A stretch of DNA of 64,000 nt from Nocardiopsis terrae (lineage in GTDB: Bacteria > Actinomycetota > Actinomycetes > Streptosporangiales > Streptosporangiaceae): assembly GCF_014651695.1 (NCBI RefSeq), contig NZ_BMXJ01000006.1, positions 200,265-264,264 on the forward strand, written 5' to 3'. Position 1 is the stretch's first letter; every line of letters starts with the position of its first letter. The notes beneath the pieces were generated by a model. The model worked only from the letters and a program-made list of their open reading frames with translations. It was not told the origin of the DNA and did not search any database. Both the position numbers and the translations under genes were made by a program. Positions 19,992 to 27,665 of the stretch are shown piece after piece.

Positions 19992-20011
19992 CCCCCGCGT
20001 TCACGCGGGGG
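19992..20011. repeat. Right-end hairpin of the TnpB element
   Basis: An 8-bp perfect stem, CCCCCGCG/CGCGGGGG, with a TTCA loop begins 8 bases after the tnpB stop. AGAC and then TTCAC follow. In this family the hairpin is both the transposase site and the 3' part of the omega RNA scaffold. Confidence 0.7.
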
Positions 20012-20016
20012 AGACT

Positions 20017-21105
20017 TCACAGACCGTCGAGGAACTCCTCGACCGCCGGGGCGACCCCGGATGAGAAGGGCCGGTCGGCGTCGGGCGCCGCGGCCCCCGG
20101 CGAGTCGTCGTACTCGCGCAGCACGTGGTCGACCCCGGGCAGGTCCACCCGCTCGGCGTCGCTCAGACCGGTCATGAGCCGGTCCACCTCCTCACCGTTC
20201 ACCTGGGCGTCCTCCTCGCCCCACAGAACCAGCACCGGGGTCCGGGACGGCAGCTCCGAGGCCAGCTCCACCGGGTCGAAGGAGTCGATCCAGGCGAGGT
20301 AGTCCTCGTTCTCCGGACTGAACAGACCGGTGGCGTCCCCCGGAGGCAGTTCCCGGCCACCGCGGATCGCCGCCCGGGCCGCCCGGGTGTCGGAGAGCAT
20401 CTGGACGGCCCCCGCCGTGCCCACCGCCCCCCGGGCCTCACCGGTACGGACCTGTTCGGTCAGCTGCCGGTCGATGAGGTCGAGCATGCGGGTGCCGGGC
20501 GGTGCGGCCAGTACGAGGGCGGGTTCGGCGTCGAGGACCTCGTGGGCGCGCAGGGCGAACAGGGCGCCCTCGCTGTGCCCCAGGATGACGGTGCGCTCGG
20601 GGTCCACCTCGGGCTGGGCGACCAGTTCCTCGTAGGCGGCCGCCATCTGCTGGTCGTAGACCGACGGGTCCACCGGCTCTTCCAGGGCCTCCAGTTCGGC
20701 CTCGTCCATGTCGGCGGGGTCCCCGCTGCCGAACTTGTCGTAGCGCAGAGAGGCCGCGCCCGCTCCGCTCAGGACCCGGGCGAGATTGAGGTTGGTGTCG
20801 GCTTCGGGACGGGTCTGACTGTTGCCGTCCCGGTCGGTGGGGCCGCTGCCGGAGATGACGAGCACCCCGGGGACGGCCTCGTCACCGGTGTGGGCGGGAG
20901 CGGTGAAGGTGCCGGGCACGGTGAACCCGCCCCCGTGGAAGGAGACCTCCCGCTCGTGCCCGACCGCGCCGGGCAGGGTCGGCCCGTCGTCGTCGGGGGA
21001 ACAGGCGGTTGCGATCAGAGCACCGGTGACCAGCACCGCGGCCAGCGCGGTGCGGGGGCGGCCGGTGCGCCGGGAGAGCGCGGGGGCGGAAGCAGGTGTC
21101 GACAC
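20017..21105 (-). CDS. Alpha/beta-hydrolase lipoprotein
   Basis: The product has 362 residues. It has an Arg-rich N-terminus, a hydrophobic segment, then a lipid-anchor Cys in ALIATACSPDD (about residue 35). The mature part is an alpha/beta hydrolase with nucleophile Ser in GHSEGA and a likely His in the C-terminal PGVDHVL region; it is probably an esterase or peptidase on the outer face of the membrane. Its stop codon (20017-20019) is inside the TTCAC that ends the TnpB element, so the last codons may have been altered by that insertion. The substrate is unknown. Confidence 0.82.
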   Translation of the reverse strand: MSTPASAPALSRRTGRPRTALAAVLVTGALIATACSPDDDGPTLPGAVGHEREVSFHGGGFTVPGTFTAPAHTGDEAVPGVLVISGSGPTDRDGNSQTRPEADTNLNLARVLSGAGAASLRYDKFGSGDPADMDEAELEALEEPVDPSVYDQQMAAAYEELVAQPEVDPERTVILGHSEGALFALRAHEVLDAEPALVLAAPPGTRMLDLIDRQLTEQVRTGEARGAVGTAGAVQMLSDTRAARAAIRGGRELPPGDATGLFSPENEDYLAWIDSFDPVELASELPSRTPVLVLWGEEDAQVNGEEVDRLMTGLSDAERVDLPGVDHVLREYDDSPGAAAPDADRPFSSGVAPAVEEFLDGL

Positions 21106-21162
21106 GCCCTCAGCGTATCGGCCCGCTGGCCGCCCCCGACGTGGGTGGGAGCCGGAGAGGGG

Positions 21163-21894
21163 TCAGACCCGGCGCATGACCGTGACGACCTTGCCGAGGA
21201 CGGTGGCCTCGTCGCCCTTGATGGGCTCGTAGGCGTCGTTGCGCGGCATCAGCCAGACGTGCCCGTCCGGCTCGCGGTGCAGCACCTTCACGGTCGCCTC
21301 GTCGTCCAGCAGCGCCGCGACGATGTCCCCGTTCTCGGCGTCCTGCTGTTGGCGGATCACCACCAGGTCGCCGTCGGTGATGGCGGCGTCGATCATCGAG
21401 TCGCCGACCACGGTGAGCATGAACAGCTGGCCCTCGCCGACCAGCTGGCGGGGCAGGGCGAGGATGTCCTCGACCGCCTCCTCCGCCAGGATCGGGCCGC
21501 CGGCGGCGATCCGCCCGACCAGCGGGACCGAGGCGGCCCGTGCGGGACCGGCGGTGAGCTCATCCGGCGGCACGGCCTGCGCGGAGTCACGTCCCGGCGT
21601 GCGCAGTTCCACCGCGCGCGGCCGGTTCTGGTCGCGGTACAGGTAGCCCTTGCGCTGGAGCACCTTGAGCTGGTGCGCCACGCTGGACGGGCTGGACAGG
21701 CCGACCGAGTCGCCGATCTCCCGGATGGACGGCGGGTAACCGTGGTCCCGGACGTACCGCTGGATGCAGTGCAGAACGCTCTGCTGGCGTGCTGTGAGTT
21801 TGGGGGCTTCGGGCGTGGCTGCACCCGTGTCACCCACAGGCGAAAGAACGGTGGTGGGTCCGGAGCCGACGGCTCCGGGATTCTCCTCCGGCAC
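21163..21894 (-). CDS. lexA: SOS repressor LexA
   Basis: This 243-residue repressor of the SOS regulon is self-cleaving when RecA is activated. The N-terminal winged helix ([20 protein letters not shown] onward) reads SOS boxes. The Ala131-Gly132 scissile bond, Ser166 (VVGDSMID) and Lys203 (EATVKVL) of the peptidase domain are all present. GTG 21894 has GAGGAGG 8 bases upstream; the frame is open to 22458, but this extra part is not LexA-like. An SOS box lies 144 bases upstream, which supports autoregulation. Confidence 0.96.
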   Translation of the reverse strand: MPEENPGAVGSGPTTVLSPVGDTGAATPEAPKLTARQQSVLHCIQRYVRDHGYPPSIREIGDSVGLSSPSSVAHQLKVLQRKGYLYRDQNRPRAVELRTPGRDSAQAVPPDELTAGPARAASVPLVGRIAAGGPILAEEAVEDILALPRQLVGEGQLFMLTVVGDSMIDAAITDGDLVVIRQQQDAENGDIVAALLDDEATVKVLHREPDGHVWLMPRNDAYEPIKGDEATVLGKVVTVMRRV

Positions 21895-22037
21895 GGCCGG
21901 GCCTCCTCGGCGTTCGGTTCGGTCAGGGCCTGATCGTCTGGCCAGTACCGGCCCGCGACCGCGCCGACCTGGTGGTCCACGTGACGGCGAAACCGGCGTG
22001 AAATCAGGGTCAACATTAGTCGTTGCACACGGTGATA

Positions 22038-22053
22038 TCAAACAAGCGTTCGA
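22038..22053. promoter_or_regulatory. SOS box (LexA operator)
   Basis: TCAAACAAGCGTTCGA matches the actinobacterial SOS palindrome TCGAACNNNNGTTCGA at all but one arm position. It lies upstream of lexA, as expected for autorepression. Confidence 0.7.
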
Positions 22054-22454
22054 GGACGTGTGGATATCCCATTGTGTTTTCGCGACCCGTTTCTGATGCC
22101 CTTCGCTTATGTGTGTACACGTGTTCACCCGTCGTTGTCCCCCGAATGCGGGAAGAGGTGCGCGGAACCGGTCCCGGCGGGCCGTTCCGGGTATGGGGTT
22201 CGTCTCGTGTCCGCGGTGCCGCGTACCGCCGACACCAGGTGGGGCCGGTGCCGGGGGAGCCCGTGCCGCGCCGGGGCGCGGCGTCGGGGGACCTCCTGCT
22301 CCGACGCCCTTATCCTTGGGATCGGCGTCCAGCGCCCCCCTCCCGCCCCGCCCGCGCCGGGAACCCGTGCGCCGCCCCGCCGTCCGGAAGCGGACCGTTC
22401 GCCGGACACGCCGTCGCCAAGCTTGCGGGCCTTCCGGCGGGCCTCTAGGTTCGA

Positions 22455-22470
22455 CCACAACATCTGGTGT
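22455..22470. promoter_or_regulatory. NrdR box 1 (upstream of nrdRJ)
   Basis: CCACAACATCTGGTGT fits the 16-bp NrdR palindrome at about 12 positions. The second site begins exactly 31 bases downstream, the spacing typical of NrdR box pairs. Confidence 0.5.
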
Positions 22471-22485
22471 CGCTCAGGGGGCCGT

Positions 22486-22501
22486 GGTCCAGAAATTGTG
22501 G
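22486..22501. promoter_or_regulatory. NrdR box 2 (upstream of nrdRJ)
   Basis: This is a weaker match, with the conserved right half ATTGTGG, 31 bases after box 1 (three helical turns) and about 55 bases before the nrdR ATG. Confidence 0.4.
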
Positions 22502-22555
22502 TTAAGTAGACCTTGAGGGTTGTTGGTCGGGTAGAGGGAAGCCAGGTGAACCGGG

Positions 22556-23065
22556 ATGCACTGTCCGTTCTGTCGCCATCCGGACACCCGGGTGATCGAC
22601 AGCAGGTCCACCGATGACGGTGCGGCCATCCGCCGCCGCCGGTCCTGCCCCGTCTGCGAACGCCGCTTCACCACCCAGGAGACCGTCCTGCTGATGGTGG
22701 CCAAGCGTTCCGGGGTCACCGAACCCTTCAGCCGCACCAAGATCATCGCCGGGGTGCGCCGGGCCTGCCAGGGCCGCCCCGTCTCCGAGGACGCCCTCGC
22801 CAAGCTCGGCCAGCAGGTCGAGGAGGAGATCCGGGGCAGGGGGGTGGCCGAGGTGCCGGCCCACGAGATCGGCCTGGCCATCCTCGGGCCGATGCGGGAC
22901 CTGGACGAGGTCGCCTACCTGCACTTCGCCAGCGTCTACCGGGGCTTCGAGAGCCTGGCCGACTTCGAGGCCGAGATCGCGAGCCTGCGCAGGGACCGCG
23001 AGGACGAGGACGAGGACGAGGCCGCCCCGCAGGCGTCCAGGCCCACGGTCGACACCACCCCCTGA
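22556..23065 (+). CDS. nrdR: Ribonucleotide reductase repressor NrdR
   Basis: This 169-residue repressor has a four-Cys zinc ribbon (MHCPFC and CPVC; Cys3, 6, 31, 34) that binds NrdR boxes, then an ATP-cone domain ([16 protein letters not shown]) that senses ATP/dATP. The tail is acidic. It lies 104 bases before nrdJ on the same strand, the standard actinomycete nrdRJ operon, and so represses its own operon when dATP is high. Confidence 0.95.
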   Translation: MHCPFCRHPDTRVIDSRSTDDGAAIRRRRSCPVCERRFTTQETVLLMVAKRSGVTEPFSRTKIIAGVRRACQGRPVSEDALAKLGQQVEEEIRGRGVAEVPAHEIGLAILGPMRDLDEVAYLHFASVYRGFESLADFEAEIASLRRDREDEDEDEAAPQASRPTVDTTP

Positions 23066-23169
23066 CGGACCGGACGTTCACCGAACCGTCCGGGGCCGCT
23101 GCGACAGCAAGGACACCCGCGCGGCCACCGCAGGTCCGCGCACGAACAGCACTTCGGAGAGTCGCCGCC

Positions 23170-25968
23170 ATGACGGAAACCACGAGTGGTCCCACGGGAC
23201 GCAAGGGCAAGGGCCCGCGCAAGGGTCTGAAGCTGAAGCGGGTCTTCACGACCGCGGACACGCACCCCTACGACACCCTCGAGTGGGAACGCCGCGACGT
23301 CGTCATGACCAACTGGCGTGACGGCACCGTCAACTTCGAGCAGCGCGGTGTCGAGTTCCCCGCCTCCTGGTCGGTGAACGCCACCCAGATCGTGGCCAGC
23401 AAGTACTTCCGCGGCGCCGTCGGCACCCCCGAGCGCGAGTGGAGCCTCAAGCAGCTCATCGACCGCGTCGTCGGCGTCTACACCGAGACCGGGCGCGCCC
23501 ACGGCTACTTCGCCTCCGAGGAGGACGCCGAGGTCTTCGACCACGAACTGAAGTACGCCCTGGCCCACCAGTTCTTCAGCTTCAACTCACCGGTCTGGTT
23601 CAACGTCGGAACCTCGGCCAGTGCCCAGGTCAGCGCATGTTTCATCCTCTCCGTCGACGACAGCATGGAGTCGATCCTCGACTGGTACAAGGAGGAGGGG
23701 CTCATCTTCAAGGGCGGCTCCGGCGCGGGTGTGAACCTGTCCCGTATCCGCTCCTCCAGGGAGCTGCTCTCCTCCGGCGGCAACGCCTCCGGGCCCGTCT
23801 CCTTCATGCGCGGGGCCGACGCCTCGGCCGGGACCATCAAGTCCGGCGGCGCCACCCGCAGGGCGGCCAAGATGGTCGTGCTGGACGTCGACCACCCCGA
23901 CATCGAGGACTTCGTCGAGACCAAGTCCCGCGAGGAGCACAAGATCCGTGCCCTGCGCGACGCCGGTTTCGACGTGGACCTCGGCGGTGACGACATGTTC
24001 AGCGTCCAGTACCAGAACGCCAACAACTCCGTCCGGGTCTCCGACGCCTTCATGCGCGCCGTCGAGACCGGCTCCGAGTTCGGCCTGACCTCCCGCACCA
24101 CCGGTGAGGTCATCGCCACCGTCGACGCCAAGGACCTCTTCCACCGCATGGCCAGGGCCGCCTGGGAGTGCGCGGACCCGGGCATCCAGTACGACGGGGC
24201 CATCCAGGACTGGCACACCAACCCTGAAACCGGACGAATCAGCGCAAGTAACCCATGTAGTGAATATCTGTCCCTGGACGACTCCTCCTGCAACCTCGCC
24301 TCGATCAACCTGCTGAAGTTCCTGCGCGAGGACGACACCTTCGACGTCGAGAACTTCACCAGGCTCACCGAGATGGTCATCACGGCGATGGACATCTCCA
24401 TCACCTTCGCCGACTTCCCGACCGAGAGCATCGGCGAGACCACCCGCGGCTACCGCCAACTGGGCATCGGCTACGCGAACCTGGGCGCCCTGCTCATGGC
24501 CACCGGCCACGCCTACGACTCCGACGGGGGCCGCGCGGTCGCCGCCGCTGTCACCTCGCTGATGACCGGTGCCGCCTACCGCCGCAGCGCCGAACTGGCC
24601 GGGGTCGTAGGCCCCTACGAGGGGTACGGGCGCAACGAGAAGGCCCACAAGCGCGTGATGCGCAAGCACGCCGCGGCCAACGACGACCTGCGTACCGTCG
24701 GCGCCCTGGAGAAGCCGATCCACGCCGCCGCCACCGTCGAGTGGGCCGAGTGCCTCAAGGTCGGTGAGCGCCACGGCTGGCGTAACGCCCAGGCCAGCCT
24801 CCTCGCGCCCACGGGGACGATCGGCTTCATGCTCGACTGCGACACCACCGGGATCGAGCCGGACTTCTCGCTGGTCAAGTACAAGAAGCTGGTCGGTGGC
24901 GGATCCATGCAGATCGTCAACCGGGCCATCCCACGGGCACTGGGCAACCTGGGCTACCAGGACGAGCAGATCGAGGCGATCGTCGAGTACGTCGCGGAGA
25001 ACGGGCACGTGGAGGACGCACCGAGCCTGCGGCCCGAACACTACGAGGTGTTCGACTGCGCGATGGGGCGCCGCTACATCCAGCCCATGGGCCACGTGCG
25101 CATGATGGCCGCGGTGCAGCCCTTCCTGTCCGGGGCCATCTCCAAGACGGTGAACGTGCCCGAGGAGGCCACGGTCGCCGACTTCGAGCACATCTACCAC
25201 GAGGGCTGGCGCCTGGGCCTCAAGGCCCTGGCCGTCTACCGCGACAACTGCAAGGTCGGCCAGCCGCTGTCCGCCGGCAGGACCGAGAGCGCGGCCGAGG
25301 AGACGCCCGCGGCCGTCCAGGCGGCCCGTCCGGTCCGGCGCCGCCTGCCCAAGAAGCGCCCGAGCGAGACCACCTCGTTCTCCGTGGGCGGCGCCGAGGG
25401 CTACATCACCGCCGGGTCCTACCCGGACGACGGCCTCGGCGAGGTCTTCCTGAAGCTCGGCAAGCAGGGTTCGACCCTGGCCGGGGTCATGGACGCCTTC
25501 TCCATCGCGATCTCCATCGCCCTCCAGTACGGGGTGCCGTTGGAGACCTACGTGGAGAAGTTCACCAACATGCGCTTCGACCCGGCGGGGATGACCGACG
25601 ACCCGGACATCCGGATGGCGCAGTCCGTGGTCGACTACATCTTCCGCCGACTGGCCCTGGACCACCTGCCCTACGAGGAGCGGGCCGCCCTGGGGGTGCT
25701 GTCCGCCTCCGAGCGCGAGGCCAGGCTGAACGGGGAGGACCCGGCCCAGATCGCCGCCCAGGTCGAGTCGTACGCACAGTCCGCGGGCTCCGCCGGACCG
25801 GCTCCGGACACCCCGCGCCGGGAGCGGAGCGAGCCCGCCGCCGAGGCGCCGCGGGCCGAGGGCTTCATGGCCGACGCCCCGCTGTGCATCACCTGCGGCA
25901 CCAGGATGCGGCCCGCCGGCAGCTGCTACGCCTGCGAGGGCTGCGGCGCCACCAGCGGCTGCAGCTGA
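23170..25968 (+). CDS. nrdJ: Adenosylcobalamin-dependent class II ribonucleotide reductase
   Basis: This 932-residue enzyme reduces ribonucleotides to deoxyribonucleotides without oxygen, using B12. The catalytic barrel has the active-site stretch NPCSEYLSLDDSSCNL (first Cys is residue 363), an early redox Cys in VSACFIL, and a C-terminal Cys-rich tail (CITCGTRM and CEGCGATSGCS) that shuttles electrons. The 15 codons at 24223-24267 leading into the active site use A/T third bases in 11 cases, against almost none in the rest. A hairpin terminator follows. Confidence 0.96.
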   Translation: MTETTSGPTGRKGKGPRKGLKLKRVFTTADTHPYDTLEWERRDVVMTNWRDGTVNFEQRGVEFPASWSVNATQIVASKYFRGAVGTPEREWSLKQLIDRVVGVYTETGRAHGYFASEEDAEVFDHELKYALAHQFFSFNSPVWFNVGTSASAQVSACFILSVDDSMESILDWYKEEGLIFKGGSGAGVNLSRIRSSRELLSSGGNASGPVSFMRGADASAGTIKSGGATRRAAKMVVLDVDHPDIEDFVETKSREEHKIRALRDAGFDVDLGGDDMFSVQYQNANNSVRVSDAFMRAVETGSEFGLTSRTTGEVIATVDAKDLFHRMARAAWECADPGIQYDGAIQDWHTNPETGRISASNPCSEYLSLDDSSCNLASINLLKFLREDDTFDVENFTRLTEMVITAMDISITFADFPTESIGETTRGYRQLGIGYANLGALLMATGHAYDSDGGRAVAAAVTSLMTGAAYRRSAELAGVVGPYEGYGRNEKAHKRVMRKHAAANDDLRTVGALEKPIHAAATVEWAECLKVGERHGWRNAQASLLAPTGTIGFMLDCDTTGIEPDFSLVKYKKLVGGGSMQIVNRAIPRALGNLGYQDEQIEAIVEYVAENGHVEDAPSLRPEHYEVFDCAMGRRYIQPMGHVRMMAAVQPFLSGAISKTVNVPEEATVADFEHIYHEGWRLGLKALAVYRDNCKVGQPLSAGRTESAAEETPAAVQAARPVRRRLPKKRPSETTSFSVGGAEGYITAGSYPDDGLGEVFLKLGKQGSTLAGVMDAFSIAISIALQYGVPLETYVEKFTNMRFDPAGMTDDPDIRMAQSVVDYIFRRLALDHLPYEERAALGVLSASEREARLNGEDPAQIAAQVESYAQSAGSAGPAPDTPRRERSEPAAEAPRAEGFMADAPLCITCGTRMRPAGSCYACEGCGATSGCS

Positions 25969-25999
25969 TCCCGGGCACCTTTCCAAGGGGGCATCGTGG

Positions 26000-26031
26000 A
26001 GCGAGGGCCTGCCACCCCGCAGGTCCTCGCT
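26000..26031 (+). terminator. Terminator of nrdRJ
   Basis: Two 13-base arms, AGCGAGGGCCTGC (26000-26012) and GCAGGTCCTCGCT (26019-26031), pair with one G-T wobble around CACCCC, 31 bases after the nrdJ stop. Confidence 0.7.
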
Positions 26032-26095
26032 TCCTCAGGGGGTGGGCTCCATGCTGTCTCGACCTGGGCGTCTCAGACTCCTCTGCCGATAGGGT

Positions 26096-26121
26096 AAGTA
26101 CGTGACGTACTTGACGTACTT
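26096..26121. promoter_or_regulatory. Operator of the toxin-antitoxin operon
   Basis: AAGTACGT and ACGTACTT form a perfect 8-bp inverted repeat with one central G (26096-26112). A further ACGTACTT follows (26114-26121), giving a 9-base periodic repeat. A TAGGGT -10-like hexamer (26090-26095) abuts it. The site lies about 50 bases before the antitoxin ATG, where antitoxins usually bind. Confidence 0.6.
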
Positions 26122-26167
26122 GCCTGGTCATGGCAGTCTGGAAGTGCGCCCAGATGGAGGTACTGCC

Positions 26168-26584
26168 ATGACAACCGTGCACTACGACAGCTACACCGAA
26201 GCCCGCACGCACCTCAAGGCACTTCTGGATGCGGCGGAGAGCGGCCGGGTCGCCACGGTGCGCCGTGAGTCGGCCAGAACCGCCGTCCTGGACGTCGAGA
26301 GACTGCGCCGCTACCTCGCGAGGGCTACGCCGTCCTGTGCGCAGGTGGTGCCTGAGGCCGGAGGGTGGTCCGTCTTCATCCCGGGACTGCCCGTCGCCGC
26401 AGACGGAGTCTCCTTCGGCGAGGCCCTCACTGAAATGGTTGACGCCCTCCGGGAGTACGCGGAGGACTGGCAGGACCACCTGCTCGACGCGCCCAACCAC
26501 AGCGATAACTGGGGTCTCGTCCAGCTGATCAGCCTCAGTGATGATGAGCAGTTGCGCGACTGGTTGGTGGGTGAGGCCCGGTGA
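26168..26584 (+). CDS. Antitoxin with Phd-like N-terminus and HicB-like C-terminus
   Basis: From ATG 26168 (GGAGG 7 bases upstream) the protein has 138 residues; an open frame reaches 26102 but lacks an RBS. Residues 1-50 (SYTEARTHLKALLDAAESGR, then VLDVERLRRYL) look like the DNA-binding Phd/YefM antitoxin fold. The middle (WSVFIPGLPVAADGVSFGEA) matches the HicB pattern. Such a fusion would bind the operator and neutralise the toxin. It overlaps the toxin gene by four bases (GTGA). The domain calls are by eye. Confidence 0.75.
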   Translation: MTTVHYDSYTEARTHLKALLDAAESGRVATVRRESARTAVLDVERLRRYLARATPSCAQVVPEAGGWSVFIPGLPVAADGVSFGEALTEMVDALREYAEDWQDHLLDAPNHSDNWGLVQLISLSDDEQLRDWLVGEAR

Positions 26585-27042
26585 CCTGGCCGCGGCCTGC
26601 ACGTGAGGATCACGACAGTTTCTGTAGGACGGAAGGGTGGCGGCCGGTACGAAACGCCCGCGGAGGCACGGGAACCCATCACATCACGTACGAGCTGGGC
26701 CTGCCGGACAGCCGGATCCTGAGGACCCGGGTATCTCGGCCCGCGGATCGGACCGACTACGGCAAGAGTATGTGGGCGCATATCCTCCGGGACCAGCTCG
26801 AGGTCGACGAAGCCACGTTCTGGGCATGTGCCCGGGACGGAGTCGTTCCCGATCGGGGCGTGCCCGCGCCACCTTCGGAGGCTTTGCCCGCAGATCTCGT
26901 CCACTTGCTGATCTCCAAACTCGGTCTTGACGAGACCGAGATCGCGGAGATGAGCAAGGAGGAGGCGGTGGGCAGGCTTCAGCGGTACTGGATCGAGGGC
27001 GGCTGGTCGGGCGGCTCGGGGAATACCGCACCCTCTGAATAA
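26581..27042 (+). CDS. HicA-like toxin (cytotoxic translational repressor family)
   Basis: The product has 153 residues. GTGTHHITYEL (His33, His34) matches the G-(S/T)-H-H strand of HicA RNA-cleaving toxins, and WAHILRDQLEVDEATFW matches the HicA C-terminal helix. It is longer than HicA (60-90 residues), with a C-terminal extension carrying a second Leu-rich helical part. I recall actinomycete homologues annotated as cytotoxic translational repressor of a toxin-antitoxin system. Its overlap with the antitoxin gene supports a TA pair. Toxicity is inferred. Confidence 0.72.
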   Translation: MTWPRPAREDHDSFCRTEGWRPVRNARGGTGTHHITYELGLPDSRILRTRVSRPADRTDYGKSMWAHILRDQLEVDEATFWACARDGVVPDRGVPAPPSEALPADLVHLLISKLGLDETEIAEMSKEEAVGRLQRYWIEGGWSGGSGNTAPSE

Positions 27043-27177
27043 GTGCACTGCGCCAGTAGGCGTCCCCGGGGCGGTGCGCCGCCCCGGGGAGACCGCTGTG
27101 GTCCACACCTGTGGTTGGCGGGGGAGGGAAGCGGGTAATCCTTCGGCACCCGGCGCCAGCCAGCGGAAGGTGGTCCC

Positions 27178-27609
27178 ATGCTGATAGCCGCGATCCTCCG
27201 AGCCAAGGGCCCGGAGGTGGTGAGCGTCCCCCCGGAGGCGACCGTCGCGCGACTGCTCACCGAACTCGCCCGTCACAACATCGGCGCCATCGTCGTCGCC
27301 ACCGGGGACGGAACCCTCGTCGGTATCGTCTCCGAACGCGACGTCGTCCGTCACCTGGAGCGCCGGGGTCCGGAGCTCCTGACCGCCCCCGTCTCCGACA
27401 TCATGACCTCCGACGTGGTCACCTGTACCGCGGAGGACTCCGTCGAGGAGGTCAGTGAACACATGACGACGCGCCGTTTCCGGCACGTCCCCGTGGTCTC
27501 CGACGGGCGGCTGGCGGGGATCGTCAGCATCGGCGACCTCGTCAAGAGCCGTCTGAGCGTGCTGGAGGACGACCGCGCCCAGCTGGAGGCCTACATCCAC
27601 GGCAGCTGA
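27178..27609 (+). CDS. Tandem CBS-domain protein
   Basis: This 143-residue protein is made of two CBS motifs (VVATGDGTLVGIVSERD and PVVSDGRLAGIVSIGD), which fold together as a Bateman module that senses adenine nucleotides. There is no other domain, so it probably acts by partner binding or as an energy sensor. The ATG at 27178 follows GGAAGG. A nested hairpin lies after the stop. Confidence 0.88.
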   Translation: MLIAAILRAKGPEVVSVPPEATVARLLTELARHNIGAIVVATGDGTLVGIVSERDVVRHLERRGPELLTAPVSDIMTSDVVTCTAEDSVEEVSEHMTTRRFRHVPVVSDGRLAGIVSIGDLVKSRLSVLEDDRAQLEAYIHGS

Positions 27610-27619
27610 GACCGGCCCC

Positions 27620-27655
27620 GGGCCGGCGGGGCCGTGCCGGGCACGCCGCCGGCCC
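27620..27655. terminator. Nested hairpin between convergent genes
   Basis: GGGCCGGCGG (27620-27629) and CCGCCGGCCC (27646-27655) pair perfectly, with an inner CGTGC/GCACG. It separates the CBS gene from a convergent membrane-protein gene. Confidence 0.7.
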
Positions 27656-27665
27656 CGCCCCGCCG

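Larger units (their letters stand above)
18449..20020. mobile_element. Compact IS200/IS605-like TnpB element without TnpA
   Basis: The element is bounded by a left hairpin (18449-18468) and a right hairpin (19992-20011) followed by TTCAC at 20016-20020. It carries a small HTH gene leftward and tnpB rightward, with no Y1 or serine transposase, so it can move only if a TnpA acts in trans. TTCAC after the right hairpin resembles the right-end cleavage site I recall for ISDra2-type elements. The left boundary is uncertain by about 20 bases. It lies between two convergent genes, and its right end supplies the stop codon of the neighbouring hydrolase. Confidence 0.7.
21895..22555. other. 661-base divergent region between lexA and nrdR
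   Basis: No gene is supported here. It holds the SOS box near lexA and two NrdR-box-like sites near nrdR. The middle (about 22060-22450) is GC-rich with several open frames, none of which has an RBS or a recognisable product. I saw no cobalamin riboswitch. Confidence 0.5.

Noticed and set aside
22060-22454. Cobalamin riboswitch before nrdRJ
   Set aside because: I did not find the B12 box or its conserved junction; NrdR-type sites explain the control.
21895-22458. N-terminal extension of lexA by 188 codons
   Set aside because: The extra codons do not resemble LexA, cover the SOS box, and a GAGGAGG site stands before GTG 21894.
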